DNA of 64,000 bases from Paralithodes platypus (GCA_032716605.1 CM064517.1:19946742-20010741); one strand, 5' to 3'. Shown: positions 41,601 to 51,995, numbered from the stretch's first letter. The notes: a model not told the origin generated them from the letters alone. Made by a program: numbers and translations.

Positions 41601-41856
41601 TGTAGTGTAATGTACTGATAGGAAGATAAAGTGTTTTGGAGGGCAAGCTGGGGTTGCTCTCAATATTGATGAGGCACAAAAAGGATCAGCTAGGGAGGCC
41701 AGGTGGAGAAACAGGAATTCCAGCTGTCCTTATCAACCACCTAGCATTTCCCGGGAGTACCGCCCTGTTCGGCTGGTGCCTACAGCCTCCTCCTAGCAGT
41801 TCTGGAGGTGGGATTCCCAGTTCTAACCTCCAGGGGCTATCTGAGCCACTGTACCA
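38690..41856 (-). mobile_element. LINE-alpha copy 4, near full length
   Basis: Minus strand, about 3.17 kb: the longest alpha copy. The T-rich start (38690-38710) is the A-rich 3' tail. The 3' UTR (38710-38890), RT and endonuclease follow. At about 41640-41856 lies a non-coding leader (reverse complement contains GGGCGGTACTCCCGGGAAAT) not present in other copies, likely the 5' UTR. A C element abuts the 5' end. Confidence 0.88.
38890..41640 (-). pseudogene. LINE-alpha copy 4 ORF2 (endonuclease-RT)
   Basis: Readable segments on the minus strand, 5' to 3': endonuclease start FFLTETHVS (about 41520), FKAKVGCCVYVRNN (about 41440), then from 41259 [12 protein letters not shown] (intact where copy 1 has a stop), [42 protein letters not shown] (about 40240-40290), [29 protein letters not shown] (about 39930-39990), [14 protein letters not shown] and HSYADDSTLYYS (about 39610-39720). 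C-terminal CIKYCSHVWGGSSHVALL (about 39190). At least four frameshifts and several short gaps separate these segments, so it is inactive. Confidence 0.88.
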
Positions 41857-42066
41857 GCCTTTCTGTACCAACGACGACTGTTATATTATATTCTAGCTAT
41901 ATTTAGACAATTTTGTGCAGCTTAGGAAGGATCTGTGGTAGCTAAAATGGTTGATTGAGATAGTTCGAAGCCTTATAATTGCTACAGATCCTTCTTAAAC
42001 TGAATAAGATCGATTAGTAGTAACCAGAATAAAGTATAAAGGATGTGGTGGTACAGGAAGGGTTAG
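41857..42066. mobile_element. Family C element
   Basis: CCTTTCTGTACCAACGACGA at the left, GGTGGTACAGGAAGGGTTAG at the right; inner arms GTGCAGCTTAGGAAGGATCT and GATCCTTCTTAAACTGAATA. The left TTAA is lost where it meets LINE-alpha copy 4. Confidence 0.8.
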
Positions 42067-42257
42067 TAATGAATGCAATAATTATGTAACACACGGATGT
42101 ATGTTATTATCGTATTGTTATAATTATATACAAATTTAAGAAAGGTTTTATACAAATCAAGTACTTTATAGAGGGCTGGATAAATTACACATTACTATGT
42201 AAAAAGACTGAATATAAGGCATTTATATATATACCGTATTCATATGTTCTTTCTGGT
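42067..42257. other. AT-rich spacer
   Basis: Nothing recognisable. Confidence 0.5.
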
Positions 42258-43790
42258 GTATTCAAAAACTGTTCTTCCGTGCTGACTCCCTGCCTAGGCA
42301 AACTCTTTCCTCTAACGTCTGTCCTTCTTTGCTGGAAGTTTGCTCTCATTCAACCTGTCCCAAAGAAAGGTGACCGCTCCCAGCACTCCAACTATCGCCC
42401 AATTGCTCTCATTTCTTGCATCTCTAAAGTTTATAACCCCTACTGTACCTTCAAAGTCATATCAATATTATTCTAGCTCTTTTTAGACGATTTTGTGCAG
42501 TTTAAGAAGGATCTGTAGTAGTAAAAATGGTTAAGTGAGATAGTTCGAAAGCTGGTAATTGCTAGAGGCCCTTTTTAAACTGAATAAATTCGTCTGATTA
42601 TAACCAGAATATAATTAAAGAGACGTCGCTGGTACAGAAGGGGTTAAATCTATTCTTTTCAAAATATCTTAAGCATTTATCTTCCCGTAATCTTCTCTCA
42701 GATGTCCAGGACGGTTTCCTTAAGCGTCGCTCTACTGGTGATCTTCTTGCTTATCTTACTAACTCTTGGTCATCCTTTTCTCGGGATTTCAGGGAGACTT
42801 TTTCTATTGCGCTAGACGTATCGAAGGCCTTCGATAGAGTCTGGCACAAATATCTAATTTCCAAACTACCCTCCTTCGGTTTCTATCCCTCTATCTGCTT
42901 CTTTTCCTCTAATTTCCTTTCAGACCGCTCCATAGCTTCAGTTATGAACGGCATTGTTCACTTCTTCAACTTATCAACTCCGGTGTTCCTCAGAGTTCTG
43001 TCCTGTCTCCAATTCTCTTTCTAATATTCTACCTTACACTATTTAACTAGTTTTTCACATCAACCCAGCATGCAAGCACTCCAAACCAAACGTGACGAGG
43101 CCATAGAACGTCTATTTTCTGATCTATCAATTATTTCTGATTGGGGCAGAGAACATTTTGTTACTTTCAATGCCTCCAAGACCCAGTTTCTCCCTCTATC
43201 TCTCTACCCCAATCTTCCACAAGACTTTTAAATATTCTTCAACAATACACAACTCAATCCTTCATCTTCTCTCAATATTCTAGGTGTATCTTTTTCATAC
43301 GACCTTTCTTGGAAAGATCATATTACCACTCTTGCTAAAACAGCTTCCCAAAAGTTAGGTGTGCTCAACTGTCTCTGTGGGTTCTTCACACCCGCACAGC
43401 TTCTTGCACTGAATCGGGGCACAGTGCGCCCCTGTATTGAGTATTGTTCGCATGTGTGGGGAGGTTTCACCCATACCACACTTCTCGAACGAGTAGAATC
43501 AAAAGCATTTCGCCTCATCAACTCACTTCCTCTTACTAGTTTCCTACAATCTCTTTCTACACGCCGCAATGTTGCATCTCTTTCTACACGCCGCAATGTT
43601 GCATCTCTTTCTACACGCCGCAATGTTGCATCTCTTTCACACTTTTATCGCTATGACAACAATCAGTGTTCTTCAGAGCTTTCTTAGTGCGAGTGCGAGG
43701 AACCTGCCTTTCAACTCTACAACCCAATAATTGTCAAATTTTCTCAGTCTTTCTTCTACTCAAGTGAACTCTGGAACTCTCTCCCTCAAT
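42258..43790 (+). pseudogene. LINE-alpha copy 5, split by a C element
   Basis: Starts at the RT NCSSVLTPCLGKL region, continues to IALISCISKV (about 42400), is interrupted by a C element (42433-42647), and resumes with [13 protein letters not shown] (about 42810) and [12 protein letters not shown] (about 42975). About 70 bp containing the YADD box is deleted at about 43030. The C-terminal part from 43361 shows GFFTPAQLLALNRGTV and EYCSHVWGGFTHTTLL. The 27-bp unit encoding SLSTRRNVA is repeated three times in frame at 43550-43630. It ends in the 3' UTR at about 43790, next to ACC repeats. Confidence 0.85.
42433..42647. mobile_element. Family C element inserted in LINE-alpha
   Basis: ATAACCCCTACTGTACCTTC at the left, CGCTGGTACAGAAGGGGTTA at the right. 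Removing the element and one 4-bp flank gives LINE sequence of exactly the length seen in copy 1 (AAAGTTT + 4 + 8 bases). The left flank ATAA and right flank TTAA are consistent with a TTAA duplication carrying one substitution. Confidence 0.8.
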
Positions 43791-43799
43791 CAACCTTTC

Positions 43800-44112
43800 C
43801 TTCATCCCCCTTATCCACCATCACGGCAATCACCTCCATACATTTTCAACACCATGTACCCATTCACCACCACCACTCGTTCACCACCACCACCACTCCC
43901 AATAGTTCACTTCCATCCTCCTTCACCTCCACTAACACCACCTACCCTCACCTCCTCCACTTCACATCCTCACCATTTCATCACCACCACCACCACCAGC
44001 ACCACATAACCTCCCCACCATCACCAGCACCACCACCACATAACCTCACCACCACCACCACCACCAGAACCCCCGTCATCATCATTACCATCACTCACAC
44101 ACCATCACCGGT
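43800..44112 (+). repeat. ACC-rich triplet repeat
   Basis: CACCACCACCACCAGCACCA and similar; begins at the LINE-alpha 3' end. Confidence 0.85.
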
Positions 44113-44124
44113 AATTTAGTCCAC

Positions 44125-44757
44125 AAGGACACTCCAAGGTGTGTATATATAGGGGAAGGACACTCCAAGGGGTGTATATATAGGGGAAGGACACTCCAAG
44201 GGGTGTATATATAGGGGAAGGACACTCCAAGGGGTGTATATATAGGGGAAGGACACTCCAAGGGGTGTATATATAGGGGAAGGACACTCCAAGGGGTATA
44301 TAGGGGAAGGACACTCCAAGGGGTGTATATATAGGGGAAGGACACTCCAAGGGGTGTATATATAGGGGAAGGACACTCCAAGGGGTGTATATATAGGGGA
44401 AGGACACTCCAAGGGGTGTATATATAGGGGAAGGACACTCCAAGGGGTGTATATATAGGGGAAGGACACTCCAAGGGGTGTATATATAGGGGAAGGACAC
44501 TCCAAGGGGTGTATATATAGGGGAAGGACACTCCAAGGGGTGTATATATAGGGGATGGGACACTCCAAGGGGTGTAAATATAGGGGAAGGACACTCCAAG
44601 GGGTGTATATATATAGGGGAAGGACACTCCAAGGGGTGTATATATAGGGGAAGGACACTCCAAGGGGTGTATATATAGGGGAAGGACACTCCAAGGGGTG
44701 TATATATAGGGGAAGGACACTCCAAGGGGTGTATATATAGGGGAAGGACAGAAGGCT
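44125..44757 (+). repeat. 31-bp minisatellite, about 20 units
   Basis: Unit AAGGACACTCCAAGGGGTGT + ATATATAGGGG, nearly identical throughout. Variants: a 4-bp deletion near 44295, GGGATGGGACACTCC near 44553, GTAAATATAGG near 44574, and a TA insertion near 44608. Because 31 is not a multiple of three, all three minus frames read the same peptide set; long open frames are artefacts. Confidence 0.97.
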
Positions 44758-44862
44758 CACACTTAGGCAGACAGGTTGAAGGATAAGTAGATACCTAATA
44801 TGGATAGATAAATATATAGATACATATATATAACAAACAAAATATGCTATATAACAGGATAG

Positions 44863-45000
44863 GTGTGGTGTAGTGATCATACCTACTGAACTGGTAAACC
44901 AAGGTTCCCTAATTCATATCCCGGTGTGTCAATGACCAGACATTAATGGGATTGAATTTGAGTTCTACTTAGTTTCAGCACTTTACTACAAAGACTACCG
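44863..45000 (+). mobile_element. tRNA-like SINE remnant
   Basis: GGTGTGGTGTAGTGATCATA (A-box-like), ACTGAACTGGTAAACCAAGG (anticodon-arm-like), TAATTCATATCCCGGTGTGT (decayed B box). Related to the remnant at 9444 and probably to the left edge of the 52-kb satellite. Confidence 0.55.
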
Positions 45001-45901
<901 letters not shown>

Positions 45902-46259
45902 TTAAGGGGGGGTGACCGGCTTCTTTTTTCTCTTACTTGGTTGTATCCATTCGGCCCTAATAAGCCTACTGTTTTAAGAAATTTATCCCTATCCAGGTGT
46001 CGATTTTTTCCTGGCGAGCGATAGCGAACCAGCATTTTATGAAGGAATCCGGCTTCGCCGGAGAAATTTTTCTATTGAAAAAGTACAAATTTAGCTAGCT
46101 GTCTAACTCATTATCCAAAATATGGTGGCTCGCTATCACTCACCAGGTATAAATCGACACCTGGATGGGGATAAACGTCTTAAAACAGTAGGCTGAATGG
46201 GACCGAATGGATACAACCCAGAGAGAGAGAAAAAAAAAAACCCAGGTCACCCCACTTAA
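45902..46259. mobile_element. Family B TTAA foldback element
   Basis: TTAAGGGGGGGTGACCGGC to CAGGTCACCCCACTTAA: both ends are of the GTGACC type. Cores GGCGAGCGATAGCGAACC (about 46013) and GGCTCGCTATCACTCACC (about 46126). Hairpin CCGGCTTCGCCGG near 46050. Confidence 0.88.
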
Positions 46260-46540
46260 ATCAAGTTATAGAATATTTCAGACTCGTATAAGTATGTGCA
46301 TTCAGTCTAGTTGTCAATTCCAATGCGAAAATATATATAAAAAAACAAACATGATACGAGAACAAACTTGGACTGAAAAAGCGCTTGTTTGACACTGGCT
46401 TAAAGAAAGGGAGTCAGCATAATAGCAAATAGGAACAAACTATAATATTAAATCAATTGTAGTATACTGTCTGCCTGTCTGTGTTCCCAGCATGATTTAC
46501 AGCTGGGCCAGGGCTGCTTTTTCCATGATATTTTGTTTTT
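46260..46540. other. No recognisable feature
   Basis: AT-rich; TTTTGTTTTTTGTTTTGTTT at about 46531-46552 is the A-rich tail of the minus-strand LINE that follows. Confidence 0.5.
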
Positions 46541-47345
46541 TGTTTTGTTTTTTCTACGTGGATGAGGGAGGCTAAAGGCAAAACTGGCTGTGACAAGTGC
46601 CTCCACCAGAGTTGAAAGAGTGACATGGCCAAAATTAAGGGACATTCGAGCCAAATTGCCTGGACACACGGAGTTTGAAGCAATATAAATCAAAGGAAGA
46701 GGGAAAGACTGATTCTGGGAGAGAGTTCCAGAGCTCAGCTGTTAAATAGAAGAAAGTCTGAGAGTAACGTTTCACTCTTGGGTTGGAGAGTTGCACAGAG
46801 TAGGGGTGGGATTGTGTTGCAAGACGGGTACCACGTGCCCTACGTAGAGGAGGTGGTACTCACTGAGAGAGCTCTGAGGAACACTGATTATTATAGTAGC
46901 GATAGAATAGCGAGAGAGATGTAACATTGCAGCGGAGAGAGAGAGATTGCAAAGAGTTGGTGAGTGGACGGGAGTTAATGATACGAAAGGCCTTCCTTTC
47001 TACTTTGTCTAGGAGTGCGGTGTGAGAGGATCCTCCCCACACATGTGAACAATACTCAATACAAGGACGCACCGTGCCCCTGTACAGAGCAAGAAGCGGT
47101 GCAGGGGTAAAGAACCCCTTGAGGTGGTTGAGCACACCCAGCTTCTGGGAGGCTGCCTTAGCAAGACTGGTAATATGGTCCTTACAAGTGAAAGCAGAAG
47201 AAAAAGAGACACCAAGAATATTGAGAGAAGATGAAGGATTGATTTTTGTATTGTTGAAGTATAAGGGAAAGTCCTCTTGGGATTCCGGACGGGTAGTAAA
47301 ATGGAGAAATTGGGTTTTGGAAGCATTAAAGGCAACATGGTTTTC
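46541..47345 (-). pseudogene. LINE-alpha copy 6, C-terminal RT and 3' UTR
   Basis: 5'-truncated minus-strand copy. From 47345 down: ENHVAFNASKTQFLHF-like region, ILGVSFSSAF (about 47215), KLGVLNHLKGFFTPAPLLAL (about 47100-47140), CIEYCSHVWGGSSHTALL (about 47040), NSLQSLSLRCNVTSLSLFYR (about 46940). The 3' UTR with AGAGTGACATGGCC (plus strand) and a T-rich edge at about 46531 follow. Contains stops and frameshifts near the 5' edge. Confidence 0.85.
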
Positions 47346-47686
47346 TCTGACTCAAGACATAGCAAGAAGAGGGACAACACAAAACACAACAGAAAACAAT
47401 GAACACACAAAAACTAAATACAAATTCACACACATCTAGGTCATCCAGGAGAAGACCCAGAGACCAGGGTCACCAAGGTCCCTCCAGCACTCCCCCGGCC
47501 CCCGACCAACCGGAGAGGTTCCGATCTCGGCAGGCAGACATGCAGCGGAGCCGAAGCCACAAGCCCGCCCACTACACTTCCAGGCGCACCCTTCATATAA
47601 ATCGTCTCCCCGGGCCAGGCGCCTGATGGACTATTATCTAGTCCAACTTGTGCCCGACCCCTTCCCCCAAATGACCACGTGTTCAC
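47346..47686. other. Unidentified; GC-rich part at 47440-47650
   Basis: A-rich leader, then GC-rich CTCCCCCGGCCCCCGACCAA and CGTCTCCCCGGGCCAGGCGC. It may belong to the 3' UTR of the minus-strand LINE fragment that follows, or be independent. Confidence 0.35.
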
Positions 47687-47989
47687 TCATCTATTCACAA
47701 GCATTCTCCATTCATTCCTGTTTATTACCACTTCTCTTGCCTGATCTATAGTCATTCCTCTATCATCCAGAGCTTGTCTTACACAGTCTCTCCATCTTAA
47801 TGGTGGTCTTCCTGCCCTTCTATCTCCCCTTGTATCTGAATCACATATTCTCTTTGTAAGCCTTTAATTTTCCATTCGTTCAACATGACCATACCAGCTC
47901 AGCACCCTTCTGTCCACTCTGGCTGACAAATGTTCCTGCTGACCCACTCTCCTACGTATCTCTTCATTCCTCAATCTGTCTCTACGAGT
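47687..47989 (-). pseudogene. LINE reverse transcriptase C-terminus
   Basis: Minus strand, 101 codons. It starts RRDRLRNEEIRRRVG and contains VDRRVLSWYGHVERM, RRAGRPPLRWRDCVRQALDD and RNEWRMLVNR-stop (TGA at 47687-47689). The WYGHVERM...GRP...RW.D...AL signature is a common C-terminal module of arthropod non-LTR reverse transcriptases. One in-frame TAA (47874-47876) breaks it. It belongs to a different LINE from alpha and beta, and the clade is not assigned. The upstream catalytic part is missing. Confidence 0.75.
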
Positions 47990-48300
47990 AAGTTTTTAAT
48001 GCTAAGGGAAAATATGTAATGAACATTAAACAATATAAGTCAAGGCTAAAAGTAGAACATAATGAACACTGCACGTTAAAGTTAAATGATGATGAAGAAA
48101 ATACAAAGGAAAATAACAGAGGAGAAAGGGTAGGAGCAAATGTGAAAGGTCAACCACTAAATAATTGTAGTGCAAGCTTACAAGAAAGGCAACAAAACGG
48201 TACGACACGGATAGGAGAACAAGAACCAAGTGAAAGTGTGCCACAGAAGATAAAAATAGCAAGACTCCGAGAATAAATTGAATGCTGTATGGTCGTTACG
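47990..48300. other. No recognisable feature
   Basis: An 85-codon plus-strand frame at 48019-48276 is polar (Lys/Glu/Asn) without motifs; treated as chance. Confidence 0.4.
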
Positions 48301-48311
48301 TAAAAGAACGA

Positions 48312-48344
48312 CAAGTTATGGTGGTGGTGGTGGGGGGGGGGGGG
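48312..48344 (+). repeat. GGT repeat and poly-G
   Basis: GTGGTGGTGGTGG followed by a run of about 12 G. Confidence 0.9.
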
Positions 48345-48552
48345 ATGTGACACAAATTCTCAATAAGGGAGAACACTGTAAGTGAGGTAAAAAACATAAC
48401 CCGATATTATTTTTTTCCAAACATATTTTCCTTTTATTATGTCACACCAAAACATGTTTATTTTTTTGGGTAGTTTATATATATATACAGTATATACATA
48501 TATAAATATGACAAATATTATAATTTTTAATCATGCCTAAATTATCAGTTTA

Positions 48553-48664
48553 ATTTAGGTAGTGTGTATAGCTTATTACCCACCTCTCCAGTAACAAAAA
48601 GGGATATGATTTAGGTAGTGTGTATAGCTTATTACCCACCTCTCCAGTAACAAAAAGGGATATG
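48553..48664 (+). repeat. Perfect 56-bp tandem duplication
   Basis: Two identical copies containing AGGTAGTGTGTATAGCTTAT and CTCCAGTAACAAAAAGGGAT. Confidence 0.95.
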
Positions 48665-49167
48665 ATTTTATATCATCGGTTATTCAAAATTTGGCAATCA
48701 TGTATCGGGTATCATAAATCCTTAGGTCTTATCTCACTGAACAAAACCTCCGCAGTTTTATTAAACAAAACAATTAACTAAACCTTTTAGCCATTGTTTC
48801 AGCATACTTATTATTACAGTACTGTACAGCACAACGTGGGTTACGAAAATGATCATACTTTTTAATCCAACGTTCGCTCTTGGCTACCGTGAAAACAAAG
48901 ATTAATTTAGTATGATCACCTGGCATAAAATTCTACATAACAATTACGTGCTTGATCGTCCCGGGTTCGGCCAAAGTAGGTGTAGTGTTCGGTCTGTCTG
49001 CTACAATGTCGTAGGAATGGCTTTGGCTGCGTGTGCTATATTACTTCAATAAATTATTTCTAATGGTAAATGCATTTTCTGGCAACTCATGTAAGAAATT
49101 TGGCTCCATTTTTTTTTTTTTTTACATAATTTACCCTGGACATTTGTCGGTAGAGTTGTTAATCAAC

Positions 49168-49170
<3 letters not shown>
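48665..49170. other. No recognisable feature
   Basis: AT-rich; poly-T run at about 49110-49123. Confidence 0.5.

Positions 49171-49220
<50 letters not shown>
49171..49220. repeat. (TA)n microsatellite
   Basis: About 24 uninterrupted TA units. Confidence 0.98.
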
Positions 49221-49222
<2 letters not shown>

Positions 49223-49299
49223 CAAAACTGAGGAAACATGATTCTAAATTGCTTATAACGGGCAAGAATAATTAAATTCATGAATACATTTGAACCTAT

Positions 49300-49480
49300 C
49301 CGTCAGATGACAGGAATTTTTGCGATATTCTAGTTACCTTTATACGAATAAATTCAACTTAGGAAGAGTGTGTGAAAGTTAGAGGGCTAATTAAGATAGT
49401 TCGCAACCCTTTGATTTATATAGATCCTCCAAAGGCTAAATAAAACAATCTGACAGTAACATATAATTATATAGCTAACC
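49300..49480. mobile_element. Decayed family C element
   Basis: TTCTAGTTACCTTTATACGA, TTCAACTTAGGAAGAGTGTG and AGATCCTCCAAAGGCTAAAT are in the C order. The ends are lost. Confidence 0.5.
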
Positions 49481-49484
49481 CCTT

Positions 49485-49675
49485 ATAGCAGGATGACGCT
49501 TTCTGGCTACAATTAGACGATTTTGTGCAGTTTAATAAAGATCTATATTTAATAGAGGGATTGTTGAGATCGTATTTACCCCTTCGAGTCCTAGAGGTAG
49601 AATATAAGCTAAAGAAAATCCCCCAATGCTAACCAGAATAGGATGAAGATTACGTTATCGTGGTGAAAGGGTTAA
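49485..49675. mobile_element. Family C element
   Basis: CTAACCCCTTATAGCAGGAT, then TTCTGGCTACAATTAGACGA and GTGCAGTTTAATAAAGATC, ending TATCGTGGTGAAAGGGTTAA. The right arm is partly replaced. Its last TTAA is the first TTAA of the B element that follows. Confidence 0.75.
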
Positions 49676-50052
49676 GGGGGGTGACCTGCTTTTTTTTAAT
49701 CTTTCTCTCCTTTTCTCTCTTTCCCTGGCTTGTATCAATTCGGCCCCATTCAGCCAACTGTTTTAAGACGTTTATCCCCATCCAGGTGTCGATTTCTTCC
49801 TTGCGAGCGATAGCGAGCCAGCATTGTATGGAGAAATCCGGCTTCGCCGGAGAAATTTTTCTATCGAAAAATGTACAAATTTAGCTTGCTGTCAAAACAA
49901 AAATATATATACGCTGGCTCGCTACCGCTCACCAGGAAAATATTGACACCTGGATGGCGGTACACGTTTTAAAACAGGCTGAATGGGGCCGAATGGATAA
50001 AAGCCAAAAGAGAGAGGGAAAGAAAGAGAAAAAAAGCCGGTACCCCCCTTAA
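49672..50052. mobile_element. Family B TTAA foldback element
   Basis: TTAAGGGGGGTGACCTGC to GCCGGTACCCCCCTTAA, both ends of the GGTGACC type. Cores at about 49804 (GCGAGCGATAGCGAGCC) and 49916 (GGCTCGCTACCGCTCACC). Hairpin CCGGCTTCGCCGG near 49838. Confidence 0.9.
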
Positions 50053-50177
50053 GAAGCTGTCGTCTGATGGACAAAATTAAGAATGAAGAGAACACGAGAA
50101 AGGATACAATCTAAACATGTGAAAACTAGGGCAAGTCTATTTGCTAACCTGAGAATCGAGGCCACCCTCAGAATGAA
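50053..50177. other. Spacer, nothing recognised
   Basis: Ordinary AT-rich sequence. Confidence 0.5.
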
Positions 50178-50394
50178 AGCGCTGTCACACGAACGAATTT
50201 TCTGGCAATTTTCGATGAGCAATTTTTGTCTCCTGATATATTGAGACTCCTTCACATTAGGACCGGAAACTATGCAAAGGGTAATTATGTTAAGTGGCTG
50301 ATATCTGATATAACTCGAATTTTGAAGCTGCCAGACTACAAATGCTCGTAAAAATTGACGGAAACATCGCTCGTGTGACACCCCCATAAGGTCC
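50178..50394. mobile_element. Foldback element, family G
   Basis: AGCGCTGTCACACGAACGAA at the left and ACATCGCTCGTGTGACACCC at the right form imperfect terminal inverted repeats; inner TTTCTGGCAATTTTCGATGA and AATTTTGAAGCTGCCAGACT are also symmetric in part. Related left ends occur near 45837 and 60343. Confidence 0.65.
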
Positions 50395-50420
50395 AACATT
50401 CGCCAGCATGAACGTCCTAT

Positions 50421-50834
50421 TCAAATAAGTGCTGCTATATATGCAAATAAGTGCTGCTATATATGCAAATAAGTGCTGTTATATATGCAAATAAGTGCTG
50501 CTATATATGCAAATAAGTGCTGCTATATATGCAAATAAGTGCTGCTATATATGCAAATAAGTGCTGCTATATATGCAAATAAGTGCTGCTATATATGCAA
50601 ATAAGTGCTGCTATATATGCAAATAAGTGCTGCTATATATGCAAATAAGTGCTGCTATATATGCAAATAAGTGCTGCTATATATGCAAATAAGTGCTGCT
50701 ATATATGCAAATAAGTGCTGCTATATATGCAAATAAGTGCTGCTATATATGCAAATAAGTGCTGCTATATATGCAAATAAGTGCTGCTATATATGCAAAT
50801 AAGTGCTGCTATATATGCAAATAAGTGCTGCTTT
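50421..50834 (+). repeat. 22-bp minisatellite carrying an octamer motif
   Basis: About 19 near-identical units AAATAAGTGCTGCTATATAT + GC. Eighteen exact ATGCAAAT octamers lie at 22-bp spacing from 50441 to 50822. One unit has GCTGTTATAT. ATGCAAAT is the consensus site for POU-domain (Oct) factors; function here is only a possibility. Confidence 0.97.
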
Positions 50835-50875
50835 ATATTTCCCACATTCCAGGCCAGTGCTAAATTCTGTCTAGC

Positions 50876-51199
50876 TTAACGGGGCAGTGTTTATTTGTTT
50901 GGTCTATTTATTTATATATTTTATAGTAACCTCGCTAGAATTCCATCTAGCTAGATTCCCCTATAAGATAAATTTGTAAATTTTTCGGTAGAAAAATGTC
51001 CCGATTCCTCCTAGAATTACAGGCTTGCTTTCACTCGCCAGGAAAAAAATCGACACCTAAATGGCACGAAAGGTCTTTATATTAACATAGAAATGCGGCA
51101 AAAGGTCATAAAATTGCCAAACTATTGGAACGAACGTCGTAAAATCTCAAAGCTAATGGGACTAAACATGAGGGAGAAGAGCAACTACCTCCCCCTTAA
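50876..51199 (-). mobile_element. Family A element
   Basis: Minus orientation: TTAACGGGGCAGTG, CCTCGCTAGAATTCCATCTA, TTTTTCGGTAGAAAAATGTC followed by loss of the GGCCGAAGGCC hairpin, core GGCTTGCTTTCACTCGCC (diverged), ATCGACACCTAAATGGCACG and CCCCCTTAA. Confidence 0.85.
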
Positions 51200-51247
51200 C
51201 ACAAATAAGGGGGGTGGGGGGGGGGGGCTATATAATCACGACTTTCT

Positions 51248-51620
51248 TTAAGGGGGAATGGTTGCTTTCTGGCTCCCCTTCTTCCCCGTGTTTAGCCCCA
51301 TTAGTTTTTAGATTTTAAGACGTTCGGCCCATTATTTTTGCGATTTCAACACATTTCGCCCCATTTCGTTGGCAATTTGAAGACCTTTCGTGCCATTTAG
51401 GTGTCGATTTTTTCTGGCGAGCGATAGAGAGAGCCTGTATTTTTAAGAGGAACCGTCCTTCGGTCGGGACATTTCGCTACAGAAAAATTTACAAATTTAT
51501 CTAGAAGGGGGGTCTAGGTGATGTTTTTTTAAATCTTGAAGGAGGTCTAGCGAGGAAACAAAAAACAAAACAAATGAAAAGTGTTATAAATAGACCAAAT
51601 AATAACCACTAACCCCTTTA
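51248..51620 (+). mobile_element. Family A element
   Basis: Plus orientation: TTAAGGGGGAATGG, CTTCTTCCCCGTGTTTAGCC, AGACGTTCGGCCCATT, core GGCGAGCGATAGAGAGAGCC (with an AGAG insertion), CCGTCCTTCGGTCGGGA hairpin, GGAGGTCTAGCGAGGAAAC. The right end reads AACCCCTTTACC (TTAA mutated). Confidence 0.87.
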
Positions 51621-51937
51621 CCTAGTCATAATTGAGTTGAACTGCATATACCGATTATTCATATATATTTAACATGTTATACAGTATGTGATGTGGATGA
51701 AACACTATATAATCCTTCTATGTAGACTAAATATATACTGTATGTTATTGGCTAAATCTATTTTGATCATTAATCGTAAGTGATACTATAATTATATAAA
51801 GATGAGTGCTGTAGTTTTGGTGTACTTCACTTAGTTTTACTCGTTTTGTATACCAATGAACGAATTAACATTGTTATATCTTCATTTAATGTAATATGCA
51901 TTCCAATAATATGTTTTAATTTTTACATAGGAATTTG
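51621..51937. other. AT-rich spacer
   Basis: Nothing recognised between the A element and the start of the large satellite. Confidence 0.5.
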
Positions 51938-51995
51938 CACTCTGGACTTTAAGATTACCAGTCCAGCAGCAAGACCACTCTACCACACCTACCCT
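51938..51995 (-). mobile_element. tRNA-like sequence at the satellite's left edge
   Basis: On the minus strand: GGTGTGGTAGAGTGGTCTTG (A-box-like) followed by CTGGACTGGTAATCTTAAAG + TCCAG, which can fold as an anticodon arm (CTGGACT pairs with AGTCCAG). The first half is the repeated satellite unit, while the second half occurs once. Confidence 0.55.

Noticed and set aside
44091..44880. Three overlapping minus-strand frames of 200-250 codons
   Set aside because: The 31-bp minisatellite puts the same peptide in all three frames, a signature of a repeat, not a gene.
48019..48276. 85-codon polar open frame
   Set aside because: No motif, start context or neighbour supports it; base composition equals the flanks.
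50421..50834. CRISPR-like array
   Set aside because: Units are contiguous 22-bp repeats with no unique spacers, and the DNA is eukaryotic.
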